Source of the DNA: Nitrospirota bacterium
Lineage (GTDB): Bacteria > Nitrospirota > Thermodesulfovibrionia > SZUA-242
Assembly: GCA_016212095.1 (NCBI GenBank)
Contig: JACRHH010000012.1
Location: 1 to 32,707, forward strand
Reading direction: 5' to 3'
DNA: 32,707 nucleotides
Part shown: positions 16,715-25,406 of the stretch, in pieces
Layout: every line of letters begins with the position of its first letter
Position numbering within the stretch: the first letter of the stretch is position 1
Position numbers and translations under genes: made by a program
The notes under the pieces: generated by a model
What the model saw: the letters and a program-made list of their open reading frames with translations, nothing else
Databases searched by the model: none
What the model was told of the DNA's origin: nothing

Positions 16715-19700
16715 GGCGCGGCTATGGGCTTCATCACGTCCGAGCCGGTTCCCGACGACCACATAATAGGCACGAGGCCCAGCAGCGCAACCGCCACGGT
16801 CATGAGCTTGGGCCTAAGCCGCAACACCGCACCCTCGAACGTGGCGTCGTAGATGTCCTGCTCAGTGACCGGCCCCATCAGGAGTTTTTTATCCAGCGCC
16901 TCATGCAGATAGATCACCATCACCACGCCGGTTTCAACCGCGATGCCGTATAGCGCGATGAAGCCCACCCATACAGCAACCGACATGTTGTACCCAAGCG
17001 CGTACACCAGATACACGCCGCCCACAAGCGCAAACGGAACCGAGAGCATCACCATAGACGCCTCGATGGCCGAATGGAACGTGAAATAGAGCAGCACGAA
17101 TATTATAAGCAGCCCCGCCGGAACCAGAATCTTCAGCCGCGCCTTCGCCCGAACCTGATTTTCCCACTGCCCCGACCACGCCACGTAATATCCGGCTGGA
17201 AGTTTCAGCTCCCTGTCCAGCACGGTTTTGGCCTCTTCCACGAACCCGCCCATGTCGCGCCCGCGCACGTTCAGAAACACTATTGACCGCAACAGCCCGC
17301 CCTCGCTCGAAATCTCCGGCGCGCCGGTGGAAACGCTGAAATTTGCCACCATCTCAAGCGGAATCTGCGTGGCTCCAGTCGCGCCGTTGGACATTCCAGC
17401 AACTAAAATACGCTTCATGGACTCTATGTTGTCGCGGTAGTCGCGCAGGTAGCGGATGCGGATCGGAAAGCGGTTGCGCCCTTCCACCGACGTTGAAAGC
17501 ATCATGCCGCCAAGCGCGGTCTCTATGGCGTCCTGCACGTCGTCCACCTTCACGCCGTAGCGCGCGGCGGCCTGCCGGTCGATGTCGATGTCGATATAGT
17601 TTCCGCCGGTTATGCGCTCGGCCACAACGTCCGCCGCGCCCGGAACCTTTTTCAGGATTCCTTCGGCCTGAACCGCGAGGTCTTTCAGAACGTCGAGGTC
17701 GTGGCCGAATATTTTTACTCCCAAATCAGTCCGGACGCCGGTGGAAAGCATGTTGATGCGGTTTATGATCGGCTGCGTCCAGCCGTTCCGCACGCCAGGC
17801 TGCTGGAGTTTGGCGTCGAGTTCGGCCACGATGTCGCCCTTGGTCATGCCCTTGCGCCATTGTTCCTTGGGTTTCAGGATAATAATGCTTTCGAACATCG
17901 AAACCGGCGCCGGATCGGTGGAGGTTTCGGCGCGGCCCACTTTGCCGAGCACGCTTTCCACCTCCGGCACGCTCATGATGATCTTGTCCTGAAGCTGAAT
18001 CAGCCGCTTCGCCTCGGTGATCGACACATTCGGCAGCGTGACCGGCATATAAAGAAGCGAACCCTCGTCGAGGGGCGGCATGAACTCGCTTCCGATCTTC
18101 ATGAACATCGGAATGGTGACAAGAAGCGCCATAACATTAAGTAATATAGTTGTTTTTTTCCATTTGAGCACCCATCGAATAACCGGCGAGTAGAGCGCGA
18201 TGAAGAATTTAGACACCGGATTCGCGCTCTCAGGCGGCATTTTGCCGCGCATGAAGAAATACATCAGCACCGGAACGAGGGTGATGGCTATCATGGCCGA
18301 GCCGACCATGGAGAATGTTTTCGTAAACGCAAGCGGATGGAAAAGTTTTCCTTCCTGACCTTCGAGCAGGAATACCGGCACGAACGAGAGAACGATTATG
18401 GCCAATGAGAAAAATATCGCCCGGCCAACCTGCTTGGCCGACGCAATGATTATTTCCAGCCGCCGAGCCTGTCTTTCTTCCGGCGAAATCTCCGACAGAT
18501 GGCGGTAGGCGTTTTCCACCATTATCACGCCAGCGTCAACCAGCACGCCGATTGCGATGGCGATGCCGCCAAGCGACATGATGTTCGACGTCACGCCCAT
18601 GTGTTTCATGGTTATGAACGAGATAAGCACCGCAATCGGAAGCGTAAGCACTATCACTAGTGCGCTCTGGATGTGCAGGAGGAAAATGAGAATAACCAGC
18701 GAAACCACCAGCGATTCCTCGGTGAGCGCCCGTTTCAGCGTGTCCACCGCGCGCATGATGAGATCGGCCCGGTCGTAGGCGGTTTTAATTTTCACGCCCG
18801 GCGGCAGGCCTTTTTCGAGCGCGGCGATTTTTTCCTTCACGCGGTGAATAACGTCGTGCGCGTTTTCGCCGTAGCGCATCACCACAATGCCGCCAACCAC
18901 CTCGCCGTCGCCGTTCAAGTCCAGCAGGCCGCGCCGTATCATGCCGCCAAGCTGAACCGCGCCGAGGTTTTTCACGTAAACCGGCACGCCGTTCATGTCG
19001 GCCTTCACCACGATATTTTCCAGATCGCCCGCCGACTTAACATAGCCGCGCCCGCGAATGAAATACTCGGCGTCGGCCTGCTCAACAAGCCTGCCGCCCA
19101 CATCCTTGTTCGCCTTCTGGACAGCCTCCATCACGTCGCCAATCTTCACGCCGTAGGCGAAAAGCTTGTTCGGGTCGAGGTCAATTTGATACTCGCGCAC
19201 GAATCCGCCGATGGACGCAACCTCGGCCACGCCCGGCACGGTGTTCAACTGATAGCGCACGAACCAGTCCTGAAGCGTGCGAAGTTGTTCCAAGTCATAT
19301 CCCTTGCCATCCACCACATACCAGAACACGTGACCAACGCCGGTTCCGTCCGGGCCAAGCGTTGGCACAACCCCCGGCGGCAGAAGCGACGCCGCGTAGT
19401 TCAGGCGCTCAAGCACGCGCGTTCGCGCCCAGTAGATGTCGGCCTTGTCCTCGAAGATCACGTAGATCATCGAAAAACCGAACGCCGAGCTTGCGCGCAC
19501 AGCCTTCACCATCGGCAGCCCCTGCAGGTTCACGGCAAGCGGATACGTCACCTGATCCTCAACCACCTGCGGCGAGCGGCCCGGATAGTCTGTAAATACA
19601 ATGACCTGGTTGTCGGAAAGATCGGGAATGGCATCGACCGGCGTGTTGTAAACCGCCCATACGCCCCACGCAATTATCAGGTCGAAGAGCATCAGGATGA

Positions 19701-19743
19701 CAACCCGGTTTCTGGCCGAGTATTCGATGATTTTTTCGATCAT
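16591..19743 (-). CDS. cusA: CusA-type heavy-metal efflux RND transporter
   Basis: Inner-membrane proton-driven pump of the tripartite Cu(I)/Ag(I) system, 1050 aa, full length. The N-terminus (IIEYSARNRVVILMLF) and twelve-helix layout with two large periplasmic loops are standard. The fourth helix reads VLVDAGVIMVENAYRHL, the CusA rather than CzcA version. Methionines corresponding to the CusA metal site are present in GSEFMPPLDEGSLLYMP, DPAPVSMFE and INRINMLSTG. It starts 2 bp after the cusB stop. The last 41 codons are duplicated at 14728-14852. Copper/silver specificity is inferred from these motifs. Confidence 0.95.
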   Translation of the reverse strand: MIEKIIEYSARNRVVILMLFDLIIAWGVWAVYNTPVDAIPDLSDNQVIVFTDYPGRSPQVVEDQVTYPLAVNLQGLPMVKAVRASSAFGFSMIYVIFEDKADIYWARTRVLERLNYAASLLPPGVVPTLGPDGTGVGHVFWYVVDGKGYDLEQLRTLQDWFVRYQLNTVPGVAEVASIGGFVREYQIDLDPNKLFAYGVKIGDVMEAVQKANKDVGGRLVEQADAEYFIRGRGYVKSAGDLENIVVKADMNGVPVYVKNLGAVQLGGMIRRGLLDLNGDGEVVGGIVVMRYGENAHDVIHRVKEKIAALEKGLPPGVKIKTAYDRADLIMRAVDTLKRALTEESLVVSLVILIFLLHIQSALVIVLTLPIAVLISFITMKHMGVTSNIMSLGGIAIAIGVLVDAGVIMVENAYRHLSEISPEERQARRLEIIIASAKQVGRAIFFSLAIIVLSFVPVFLLEGQEGKLFHPLAFTKTFSMVGSAMIAITLVPVLMYFFMRGKMPPESANPVSKFFIALYSPVIRWVLKWKKTTILLNVMALLVTIPMFMKIGSEFMPPLDEGSLLYMPVTLPNVSITEAKRLIQLQDKIIMSVPEVESVLGKVGRAETSTDPAPVSMFESIIILKPKEQWRKGMTKGDIVAELDAKLQQPGVRNGWTQPIINRINMLSTGVRTDLGVKIFGHDLDVLKDLAVQAEGILKKVPGAADVVAERITGGNYIDIDIDRQAAARYGVKVDDVQDAIETALGGMMLSTSVEGRNRFPIRIRYLRDYRDNIESMKRILVAGMSNGATGATQIPLEMVANFSVSTGAPEISSEGGLLRSIVFLNVRGRDMGGFVEEAKTVLDRELKLPAGYYVAWSGQWENQVRAKARLKILVPAGLLIIFVLLYFTFHSAIEASMVMLSVPFALVGGVYLVYALGYNMSVAVWVGFIALYGIAVETGVVMVIYLHEALDKKLLMGPVTEQDIYDATFEGAVLRLRPKLMTVAVALLGLVPIMWSSGTGSDVMKPIAAPMIGGMVSSAIHVLIMTPVIFVLMKKRDLRKDRLRYSGMKH

Positions 19744-19745
19744 TT

Positions 19746-21095
19746 TTAATGGCCCTGATGAGACTGTGTGGGAACTGCCTTTTTGTCGGCAGCCTGTTTC
19801 GGGGAACTCGCGCCGTGGCCTTCATGACCTGTTCCGCCCGCCAGTTGCGACTCCGAATCTATCATGTATCCGCCGGATGACGCCACCTTTTCGCCTGCCT
19901 CAAGCCCGGAAAGTATCTGCACGTAATCGCCAACCCTCATGCCGGTGGTCACATGGCGCGGCTCGAACGAGCCGACTTCCATCTCCATCTCAACCCATAC
20001 CACCTTGCGCTTGCCGGTGTCCATCACGGCGGAAACCGGCACGGCAAGCGAATCGGCAAGCGGAATTTTTATAACCGCATTTGCATACATTTCGGGCTTG
20101 AGCGCCAGATCGCCGTTCGGAATCTCCACCCGCACGCGCACCGTGCGCGACTCCTTGTCCAGAAACGGATAGATGTACGTCACCGCACCCTCGAACGTCC
20201 GGCCCGGATACGCCTTTGAGCTTATCTCCACGCGCTGGCCCGGCTTCACCAAACCAAATTCGTCCTCGTAGAGCGACAGTTCAACCCAGACAGCCGTCAG
20301 ATCGGCCACGGCGAAAAGCTCCATGCCCATCTCCACAAACTGGCCCGCCTGCGCCATTTTTTCGATCACGATTCCGCTTATCGGCGTGTAAACCGGCAGG
20401 CTCATGATCGGCTTGCCGGTCTTTTCGATCTGCTCAAGCTGATCCTCGCGCACTCCCCACTGCAGAAGCCGCTGCCGCCCGGACTCGATCAGTCCGTCGT
20501 TTGCCGCCTCAACGATGCCGAGCGCCTTCATCTTTTCGCGGCTTTTAAGCGCAAGCAGGTACTCAAGCTGGGCCGAAACAGTTTCGGGCGAATAGATTTC
20601 GGCCACCGGAGCGTCGGGCGAAACCGTGTCGCCAACCTTCGTCACGTTAAGCTTGTCGATTCGTCCGGCGATCCATGCCGTCACCTTCGCCTGCCGCGAC
20701 TGGTCGAACGCCACCGTGCCGACCGCGTTTATCTCCTTCACAAGCGGCATTTTGCGCGCCTCGACCGTGGCCACGTTCGCAATGGCAAGCTGCGTGGGCG
20801 AAAGCGTCACCGTGCCGGGCGGAAGCGCGGCGCTTTCACCGCTTTCACCGGTTGCGCCGCCTGCAACCTTTTTCACCAGATCCATGCCGCAGATGGGGCA
20901 GCTTCCGGGCTTGTCGCGCACAATGAACGGATGCATGGGACAGACATACTGCGCGTGTTCAACGTGATCCGCATGTCCGGCAGCATCGCTCGCCTTCGCT
21001 GCCATGCGATGGCCGACGTAGTAATACACGCCGCCCGCGATGGCGAGCATTACGGCGATCAGGATTGATACGGCGATTTTTGTTCTATTTTCCAT
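19746..21095 (-). CDS. cusB: CusB-type periplasmic adaptor with heavy-metal-binding domain
   Basis: Membrane-fusion subunit linking CusA to the outer-membrane channel. The 449-aa protein has an N-terminal anchor ([21 protein letters not shown]) and a heavy-metal-binding module ([23 protein letters not shown]). The HlyD-type hairpin, lipoyl and beta-barrel domains follow ([34 protein letters not shown]), and the tail is rich in His and Gly. AAAGGAT is 7 nt upstream of the ATG. The arm of a REP palindrome ends directly at that ribosome site. It is coupled to cusA. Confidence 0.95.
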   Translation of the reverse strand: MENRTKIAVSILIAVMLAIAGGVYYYVGHRMAAKASDAAGHADHVEHAQYVCPMHPFIVRDKPGSCPICGMDLVKKVAGGATGESGESAALPPGTVTLSPTQLAIANVATVEARKMPLVKEINAVGTVAFDQSRQAKVTAWIAGRIDKLNVTKVGDTVSPDAPVAEIYSPETVSAQLEYLLALKSREKMKALGIVEAANDGLIESGRQRLLQWGVREDQLEQIEKTGKPIMSLPVYTPISGIVIEKMAQAGQFVEMGMELFAVADLTAVWVELSLYEDEFGLVKPGQRVEISSKAYPGRTFEGAVTYIYPFLDKESRTVRVRVEIPNGDLALKPEMYANAVIKIPLADSLAVPVSAVMDTGKRKVVWVEMEMEVGSFEPRHVTTGMRVGDYVQILSGLEAGEKVASSGGYMIDSESQLAGGTGHEGHGASSPKQAADKKAVPTQSHQGH

Positions 21096-21107
21096 GGGTT
21101 ATCCTTT

Positions 21108-21139
21108 TTGTAGAGACGCAAAATCTTGCGTCTCTACAA
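21108..21139. repeat. REP palindrome copy A
   Basis: Perfect arms TTGTAGAGACGCA and TGCGTCTCTACAA, loop AAATCT (32 bp). On the cusB transcript it folds just 5' of the ribosome site. Confidence 0.95.
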
Positions 21140-21172
21140 TTTACAATTCGTTTATCGGCAAGGATTTGGTTG

Positions 21173-21772
21173 TTATATATAATTTTCATCTGTCTCCCAA
21201 TTTAAAGGATTGCTGACAATGTATTCACGTATTTTGTGCAATTCGATTTCATTGCGGATAATGTGGTCGTGGAATCGGGATTGCCATTGAAAAGGGATGT
21301 CGTTTATTGTGGCCCATTTTTTAACCCCGATTTTGAACCCTCGAATGATTGATGCCAGATTTTGTGATTGGGAACCGAATCGATTTTGTAGAGACGCAAA
21401 ATCTTGCGTCTCTACAACTACAACACGATTGCGTTCATTCCGCAGAGACGCAACATTTTGCGTCTCTACATGCGTCTGAACATTTACGGGCAACGGTTTA
21501 TCAATAACAACGATACCATGGACATGATTTGGCATGACAACGAATTCATCCAGCCCGGCAAACGGGAAATGCGAAGGAATTTCTCGCCAACATTGGGCCG
21601 CCATCTCGCCGATGTCGGAGAGAATCATTGCACCGTTTTCAACGCGCCCCAACGCACAGTCACGGTTTTTCACGCAAATAGTAATAAAATAATAACCATT
21701 TCCCCCATAATCCCAGCCTTTCAATCTGGTTGATTCAATACGGTATTTATTTTTATATCTGGTTTCGTTCAT
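21173..21772 (-). CDS. REP-associated tyrosine transposase (RAYT, Y1/IS200-like)
   Basis: HUH-type single-strand endonuclease/transposase that acts on REP palindromes. It shows NGYYFITICVKNRD near the N-terminus, the HUH motif in MPNHVHGI, and the RAYT C-terminal signature FQWQSRFHDHIIRN followed by IREYIVSNPLNW. The ATG at 21772 (199 aa) gives a normal family start; a longer frame only adds translated REP sequence. No ribosome site is present, because palindrome D ends right at the start codon. Two palindromes lie inside the gene and are translated as VETQNVASLRN and VETQDFASLQ between the HUH motif and the catalytic region. The missing internal conservation does not include the HUH motif, so activity is possible. 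Confidence 0.9.
   Translation of the reverse strand: MNETRYKNKYRIESTRLKGWDYGGNGYYFITICVKNRDCALGRVENGAMILSDIGEMAAQCWREIPSHFPFAGLDEFVVMPNHVHGIVVIDKPLPVNVQTHVETQNVASLRNERNRVVVVETQDFASLQNRFGSQSQNLASIIRGFKIGVKKWATINDIPFQWQSRFHDHIIRNEIELHKIREYIVSNPLNWETDENYI
21386..21417. repeat. REP palindrome copy B, inside the RAYT gene
   Basis: Same 32 bp as copy A, identical arms and loop. In the transposase frame it encodes VETQDFASLQ. Confidence 0.95.
21440..21471. repeat. REP palindrome copy C, inside the RAYT gene
   Basis: Left arm CCGCAGAGACGCA, loop ACATTT, right arm TGCGTCTCTACAT. It is diverged at the arm ends, and in frame gives VETQNVASLRN. Confidence 0.9.
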
Positions 21773-21773
21773 T

Positions 21774-21805
21774 TTGTAGAGACGCAATATTTTGCGTCTG
21801 CACAC
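21774..21805. repeat. REP palindrome copy D, next to the RAYT start codon
   Basis: Left arm TTGTAGAGACGCA, loop ATATTT, right arm TGCGTCTGCACAC with changes at the end. It ends 1 bp from the start codon. Confidence 0.9.
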
Positions 21806-21818
21806 GATTGCCGCCATT

Positions 21819-21850
21819 TCGTAGAGACGCAAAATCTTGCGTCTCTACAA
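21819..21850. repeat. REP palindrome copy E
   Basis: Left arm TCGTAGAGACGCA, loop AAATCT, right arm TGCGTCTCTACAA. It is 13 bp from copy D and forms the outer edge of the element. Confidence 0.95.
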
Positions 21851-21868
21851 GTGTTATCGTTCGTGTTG

Positions 21869-22327
21869 TCATCCCTTCCCCTCCACAACCGCAATCTCCT
21901 CCTCTGTCAGCCCGTACAATTCATGCACCAGCCGGTCTATCTCGCGCTCAAGGCTCGGAACGTCGGGGCTGTCGGGATTGGCGAGAATGGTTTCAACGAG
22001 CTTTATGATGGGGGCTTTCTGGGCGGCGGTGGTGGCAGGAAGGGGAAATTGCTCCATTGATTGCGTGAAAAAGCGAAGCCTCCCTCCATTCCAAGGATCA
22101 CCTAATGCTTGAAAATCTTGCCGTATATACCAATCGAACAATTTGCCATGGAAAATAGCAATAATCATGAGGTCACTTGTTGGCAAGACATAACTTGTAT
22201 TTGCACAGAAAGCACCGCCTGTGTCATATGATGCCTTCATCAATTTGCCAATATCAGCATAGGATATCTTCGGCCCTTCAAACTTCTCACAATACGCCAT
22301 AAAATAGCCTGACAGCATATCCTGCAT
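21869..22327 (-). pseudogene. C-terminal fragment of a TaqI/Eco57I-like restriction-modification enzyme
   Basis: The 152-residue frame matches only the C-terminal specificity/helical end of a large restriction-methylation enzyme: GPKISYADIG, TSYVLPTSDL, IFHGKLFDWYI, GGRLRFFTQSMEQFPLP, then a helical tail EREIDRLVHELYGLTEEE. The methyltransferase core with its NPPY motif, which should come before it, is absent. The preceding frame ends with TAA directly before the ATG, and GAGG precedes it, so the piece could be translated. It is a relic and almost certainly inactive. Confidence 0.75.
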
Positions 22328-22540
22328 TTACCTCAAAATATCCGACGGCAGCTTCCTGCCCGGTTCCGTCCGGTCAAAATCCTTGTCGAAGAAGGAAACA
22401 ATGATGTCGCCTGACATGATGCCGGTTGTCTCTTGTTGAAGCTCTACCGATGTGTACTTGTCCCTCAAATCCTTTAATGCGCCCACCCATTCCAATGGTG
22501 GCCGTTTACCCGCAGCGGCTGTGGTCTTATTTGTTGTCAT
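22328..22540 (-). CDS. Short frame with antitoxin-like segment, possibly chimeric
   Basis: From the ATG at 22540 (inside the last codons of the TolC-type gene, overlap 14 bp) a 70-aa product is read. GGAAGG lies about 8 nt upstream. PLEWVGALKDLRDKYTSVEL resembles the short antitoxins paired with PIN toxins. After about residue 40 the sequence (GDIIVSFFDKDFDR) no longer fits that pattern. The frame is the same as that of the following restriction fragment, separated by one TAA. It may be a junction product of two immigrant genes. Confidence 0.35.
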   Translation of the reverse strand: MTTNKTTAAAGKRPPLEWVGALKDLRDKYTSVELQQETTGIMSGDIIVSFFDKDFDRTEPGRKLPSDILR

Positions 22541-23822
22541 TGTCCAGCCTTCCCCCAACCGCCGCCTCAAGCCTTGAGCGTTGCATCATGTAATCGGCAA
22601 GCAGGCTGTAGTAATCGCGCTCGAAGCCCTGAAGCGCCATCAGGCTGTCGGCGAGCATGGTAAATTCGAGTTTGCCAACGCCATACGATATTCGCGCCGA
22701 CTCAACCGCCGCCTGAGCGCGCGGGATGAGCGATGTCCGGTAGTGTTCGGCCTGCCGCCGCCGCTTGTCCATGCGGGCGAGCGCGTCTGAAATCGTTGCG
22801 GCGATTGTGTTTTCGGCTGCGGCGCGTTCGGCTGCGGTCATGTTCATGTCTGACGACGCCATGCCGATCATCGCCGCGCGCGCCGATTTTCTTATTGGCA
22901 GGTTAAATGACAGCCCAAGCGAGTACATGTCGTAGCCGTCGTCCATCCCGTTCGGAACGCGCTGCATGTACTCGAAAGAGAGCGTAAAATCAGGATATTT
23001 CTCGCGCCGGGCAAGCTCGACGTCGGCCTTCTTCTTTTCGATCATCGCGCCCAGCGCCTTCAGGGCCGGGCGGTTTTCGAGCGCGATTTTTTTAAAATCG
23101 TCAGCCGAATACGCAAGCGGCTCGATCCCGAAATCGGCTATTACTCCAACCGGCGTGTCTGCCGGGCGGAAAAGAACGGCGTTCAGCGCGGCTGTGTCGG
23201 CCTTTTCGTCGCCGTCCAGCGAAATCAGCATGTCTTCCATTTTGGCCCGCTCTATCCGTGCCTTGTAAACATCCAGCGGCATAGCCTGACCGACCGAATA
23301 GCGCGTTTCGGCAACCTTGATGATGTCGTCCAGAACGGCTATGGTTTTGGCTGTTACCCCGCGCATCTTGCGCGTCATGTAGATGCGGTAATACGCCTCG
23401 CTCACCATCAGCGTTATTTCGATCTTCCGCTCATCGGCCTGATAACGGTATGCCTCGGCCTCGTAACGGGCGGCGTCTTTCTTGAGTTCCAGCTTGCCGC
23501 CGTAGGGAAACATCTGCGATATGCCGATCACCTTTGCGGTGGTGGCATCGAGGTTGGAATCAAACGGCGACGTTACGACGCCGTTTTGGAACTTGAACAT
23601 CAGCATCGGGTCGTCGAGCGAGCCTGCCTGACCCACGCGGTTTTCGAACATGCGCGCCCTGGATTGTGCCATGCCGATTTCGGCGTTGGAGGCAAGGGCG
23701 GTCTCCACAAGCGACTGAAGAGATTCGGTTTGCGCCGGATCGGCTGCCCGGCTGATGACGGGCGAAATGGCTAAATAGATAAACGCTGAAATAACAAGTA
23801 GTTTGTGTTGTAGTGAGTTCAT
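22527..23822 (-). CDS. cusC: TolC-family outer-membrane channel of the metal efflux system
   Basis: Outer-membrane factor that would complete the CusCBA pump. The ATG at 23822 gives 431 aa with a signal peptide (LLVISAFIYLAISPVISRA). Two repeats of helical hairpin plus strands are seen: LVETALASNAEIGMAQSRARMFENRVGQAG and the later counterpart ENRPALKALGAMIEKKKADVELARREKYPDF, followed by SLGLSFNLPI and a tail SRLEAAVGG (segments). No convincing ribosome site fits this start; AGGAT is 16 nt away, and an ATG 24 nt further upstream is possible. It is 63 bp downstream of the beta-barrel gene and separated from cusB by the immigrant block. The symbol is by context. Confidence 0.85.
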   Translation of the reverse strand: MNSLQHKLLVISAFIYLAISPVISRAADPAQTESLQSLVETALASNAEIGMAQSRARMFENRVGQAGSLDDPMLMFKFQNGVVTSPFDSNLDATTAKVIGISQMFPYGGKLELKKDAARYEAEAYRYQADERKIEITLMVSEAYYRIYMTRKMRGVTAKTIAVLDDIIKVAETRYSVGQAMPLDVYKARIERAKMEDMLISLDGDEKADTAALNAVLFRPADTPVGVIADFGIEPLAYSADDFKKIALENRPALKALGAMIEKKKADVELARREKYPDFTLSFEYMQRVPNGMDDGYDMYSLGLSFNLPIRKSARAAMIGMASSDMNMTAAERAAAENTIAATISDALARMDKRRRQAEHYRTSLIPRAQAAVESARISYGVGKLEFTMLADSLMALQGFERDYYSLLADYMMQRSRLEAAVGGRLDNDNK

Positions 23823-23885
23823 GATGGTTGCTAGATTATCCTGCATAATGCGAATTCAGGCAAGAGTAATACTGTTTAGATCGGG

Positions 23886-24818
23886 CTAGAAATCCATGAA
23901 TACCGACAACCCCGTGCCGTAATCCGGGCTTCCGTCGCTTAAGCCCTTTGCGATGTACGCATCCATTCCGGTCTTGCCGGTTGCCTTGAAGCTGAGCCTT
24001 ATGCGCGCCTCAAGCGGAGCCGCCGAGCCTTCGACAGGCGCGGTTGCGCCTTTGACTACAAGCATGGGCCGCAGCCGCTCGCCGATCTGGTAGCCGATTC
24101 CGGCGTTGTATGACGCATAGTTTTTGAGCTGCATGTATGGCGTTTTGCCCTGAATGTTGTATCCGGCTTCGGCGTAGGCGTAACAGTCGCCCAGCCATTT
24201 CGAGAGGTTGACCGCGATGCCGCCGTCGTGTTCGCCGGTTCCAAGCCCCTTCTCCCGGTCGGCTGTGGGGAATTTCAGGTAGATTGACGGGCGGATTCGC
24301 GGCATGACGTCTCCTTCGTCGATCAGGACAAAACCGGCCCTTGCCGTCACATCGCCCATGCCCTGCGCCGATTTCTGCGCGTCCGCTTCCGATCCGGTCA
24401 TGCCCGACATGCCGCTTCCCGATCCCATGCCTCCCGAACCATTCTGGCCCGAACCATTCTGGCCAGAGCCGTCGCCCATCATGCCGGAACCGCCCATCGC
24501 GGCAACAGCCGCTTTACCCGTTACGCCATCGCCGCCGCGAAAAACCGTTGTCGTCACCGTCCGGGTTTTCTGGTATACATACGGAATTTCGAGCGACAGT
24601 TCAGCCTGTGAGGACGGAAAATAGACGTAGGCGGTAAGCGGCACGAATACCGATTCGGTTTTTGTGTCGGTTCCGTATCGGCCCGTGGAATACTCGAAAC
24701 CGAATCCGGTCGAATATACAATCGGTTCCGCTCCGAGCCCTGAAACCGGAATCGACAGCAACGCCAACAACAACAAGCTTGAAAAAAATCTCCGGCCATG
24801 AAAACAACGCCTGATCAT
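23886..24818 (-). CDS. Outer-membrane beta-barrel protein with Met/Gly/Ser-rich insert
   Basis: A 310-aa exported protein with a signal peptide (FFSSLLLLALLSIPVSGLGA). It has amphipathic strands ending in the C-terminal aromatic VFMDF, and the layout of the MetA-pathway/transporter-like barrel proteins (PSIYLKFPTADREKGLGTGE). Between about residues 107 and 150 is a low-complexity insert of Met, Gly, Ser, Asn and Gln (GSGMSGMTGS, MMGDGSGQNG) predicted to lie in a loop. Its composition resembles the secreted Met/His/Gly protein encoded two genes upstream. GAGGAG is 6 nt before the ATG, which follows the previous stop by 1 bp. The role is unknown; association with metal export is inferred. Confidence 0.7.
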   Translation of the reverse strand: MIRRCFHGRRFFSSLLLLALLSIPVSGLGAEPIVYSTGFGFEYSTGRYGTDTKTESVFVPLTAYVYFPSSQAELSLEIPYVYQKTRTVTTTVFRGGDGVTGKAAVAAMGGSGMMGDGSGQNGSGQNGSGGMGSGSGMSGMTGSEADAQKSAQGMGDVTARAGFVLIDEGDVMPRIRPSIYLKFPTADREKGLGTGEHDGGIAVNLSKWLGDCYAYAEAGYNIQGKTPYMQLKNYASYNAGIGYQIGERLRPMLVVKGATAPVEGSAAPLEARIRLSFKATGKTGMDAYIAKGLSDGSPDYGTGLSVFMDF

Positions 24819-24819
24819 G

Positions 24820-25371
24820 TCATCTCCTCATCATTCCCCGTTCGCCGCCGCGCATCATGCCGCCCCGGTCACGCATCCGCCCGTCGCCTCCGTGCTCCCG
24901 CGTCATGGCCGGATGGCGATCCATCCAGAGAGGCGCGCCGCGTTCGTTTCTGAGCGTTACGGTTGAGGCTCCGGAAGAGCCGCCGGTCTGTCGGCATTCG
25001 ATTTTTTGCGTGAACATGTAGGTGTTGCCGTCCCGTCCCTGAGCGACAGAGCCGCGCGCCATCACCTCATCGCCCATGCTCACCGCCAAGCCCTGTTTTT
25101 CCCAGAACTGTCCCGGCCCCACAACCAGATTGATGCGTTCGTCCCTGGCCTGAATCACGATAACCGCGTGGCCGCTCCCTCCCGGTTCGGGAAGGGCTAT
25201 TACCCGTCCTGTTACAGTGCTCACGGTGTTAACGTCGTATCCGCTGTTGAAATTCAGGCCGCTTTTCCCGGCGTCAGCCCGCGTTTCCGGTTCGGCGAAA
25301 GCGGGGGATGCAGCCGCTCCTCCAATCAGAATGATTGCAAGCAATGCTGGAAACAAACGGCCTGATTTCAT
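24820..25371 (-). CDS. Small secreted protein with OB-like core and Met/Arg-rich tail
   Basis: A 183-aa product with a signal peptide (LFPALLAIILIGGAAASPAFA). The core (about 45-125) contains YDVNTVSTVTGRVIALPEPGG, HAVIVIQARDERINLVVGPG and GDEVMARGSV (segments), a strand-rich pattern like small OB-fold periplasmic proteins. The tail is MRDRGGMMRGGERGMMRR-like, basic and rich in Met. I do not recognise a named family. It is coupled to the barrel gene that follows by 1 bp, and lies in the efflux unit, so a periplasmic metal-handling role is plausible. Confidence 0.65.
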   Translation of the reverse strand: MKSGRLFPALLAIILIGGAAASPAFAEPETRADAGKSGLNFNSGYDVNTVSTVTGRVIALPEPGGSGHAVIVIQARDERINLVVGPGQFWEKQGLAVSMGDEVMARGSVAQGRDGNTYMFTQKIECRQTGGSSGASTVTLRNERGAPLWMDRHPAMTREHGGDGRMRDRGGMMRGGERGMMRR

Positions 25372-25406
25372 GAATACTCCATCTGCAAATTGTTGCGCGT
25401 CCGGCC

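Larger units (their letters stand above)
21108..21850 (-). mobile_element. REP/RAYT element in the efflux operon
   Basis: A REP-associated tyrosine transposase gene (21173-21772) is bounded by copy A of the 32-bp palindrome on one side and copies D and E on the other, with copies B and C inside the gene. No target-site duplication is obvious. The block separates the TolC-type gene and the restriction fragment from cusB. Confidence 0.8.

Noticed and set aside
18673-19749. Long open frame (358 aa) on the strand opposite cusA
   Set aside because: It mirrors the highly conserved cusA codons, has no signal, domain or ribosome site, and is rich in Arg/His/Val as expected for an antisense frame in GC-rich DNA.
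21108-21850. Regular short repeats as a CRISPR array
   Set aside because: The units are long palindromes at uneven distances (up to 300 bp), partly inside a gene, with a RAYT; there are no spacers of even length and no cas gene.
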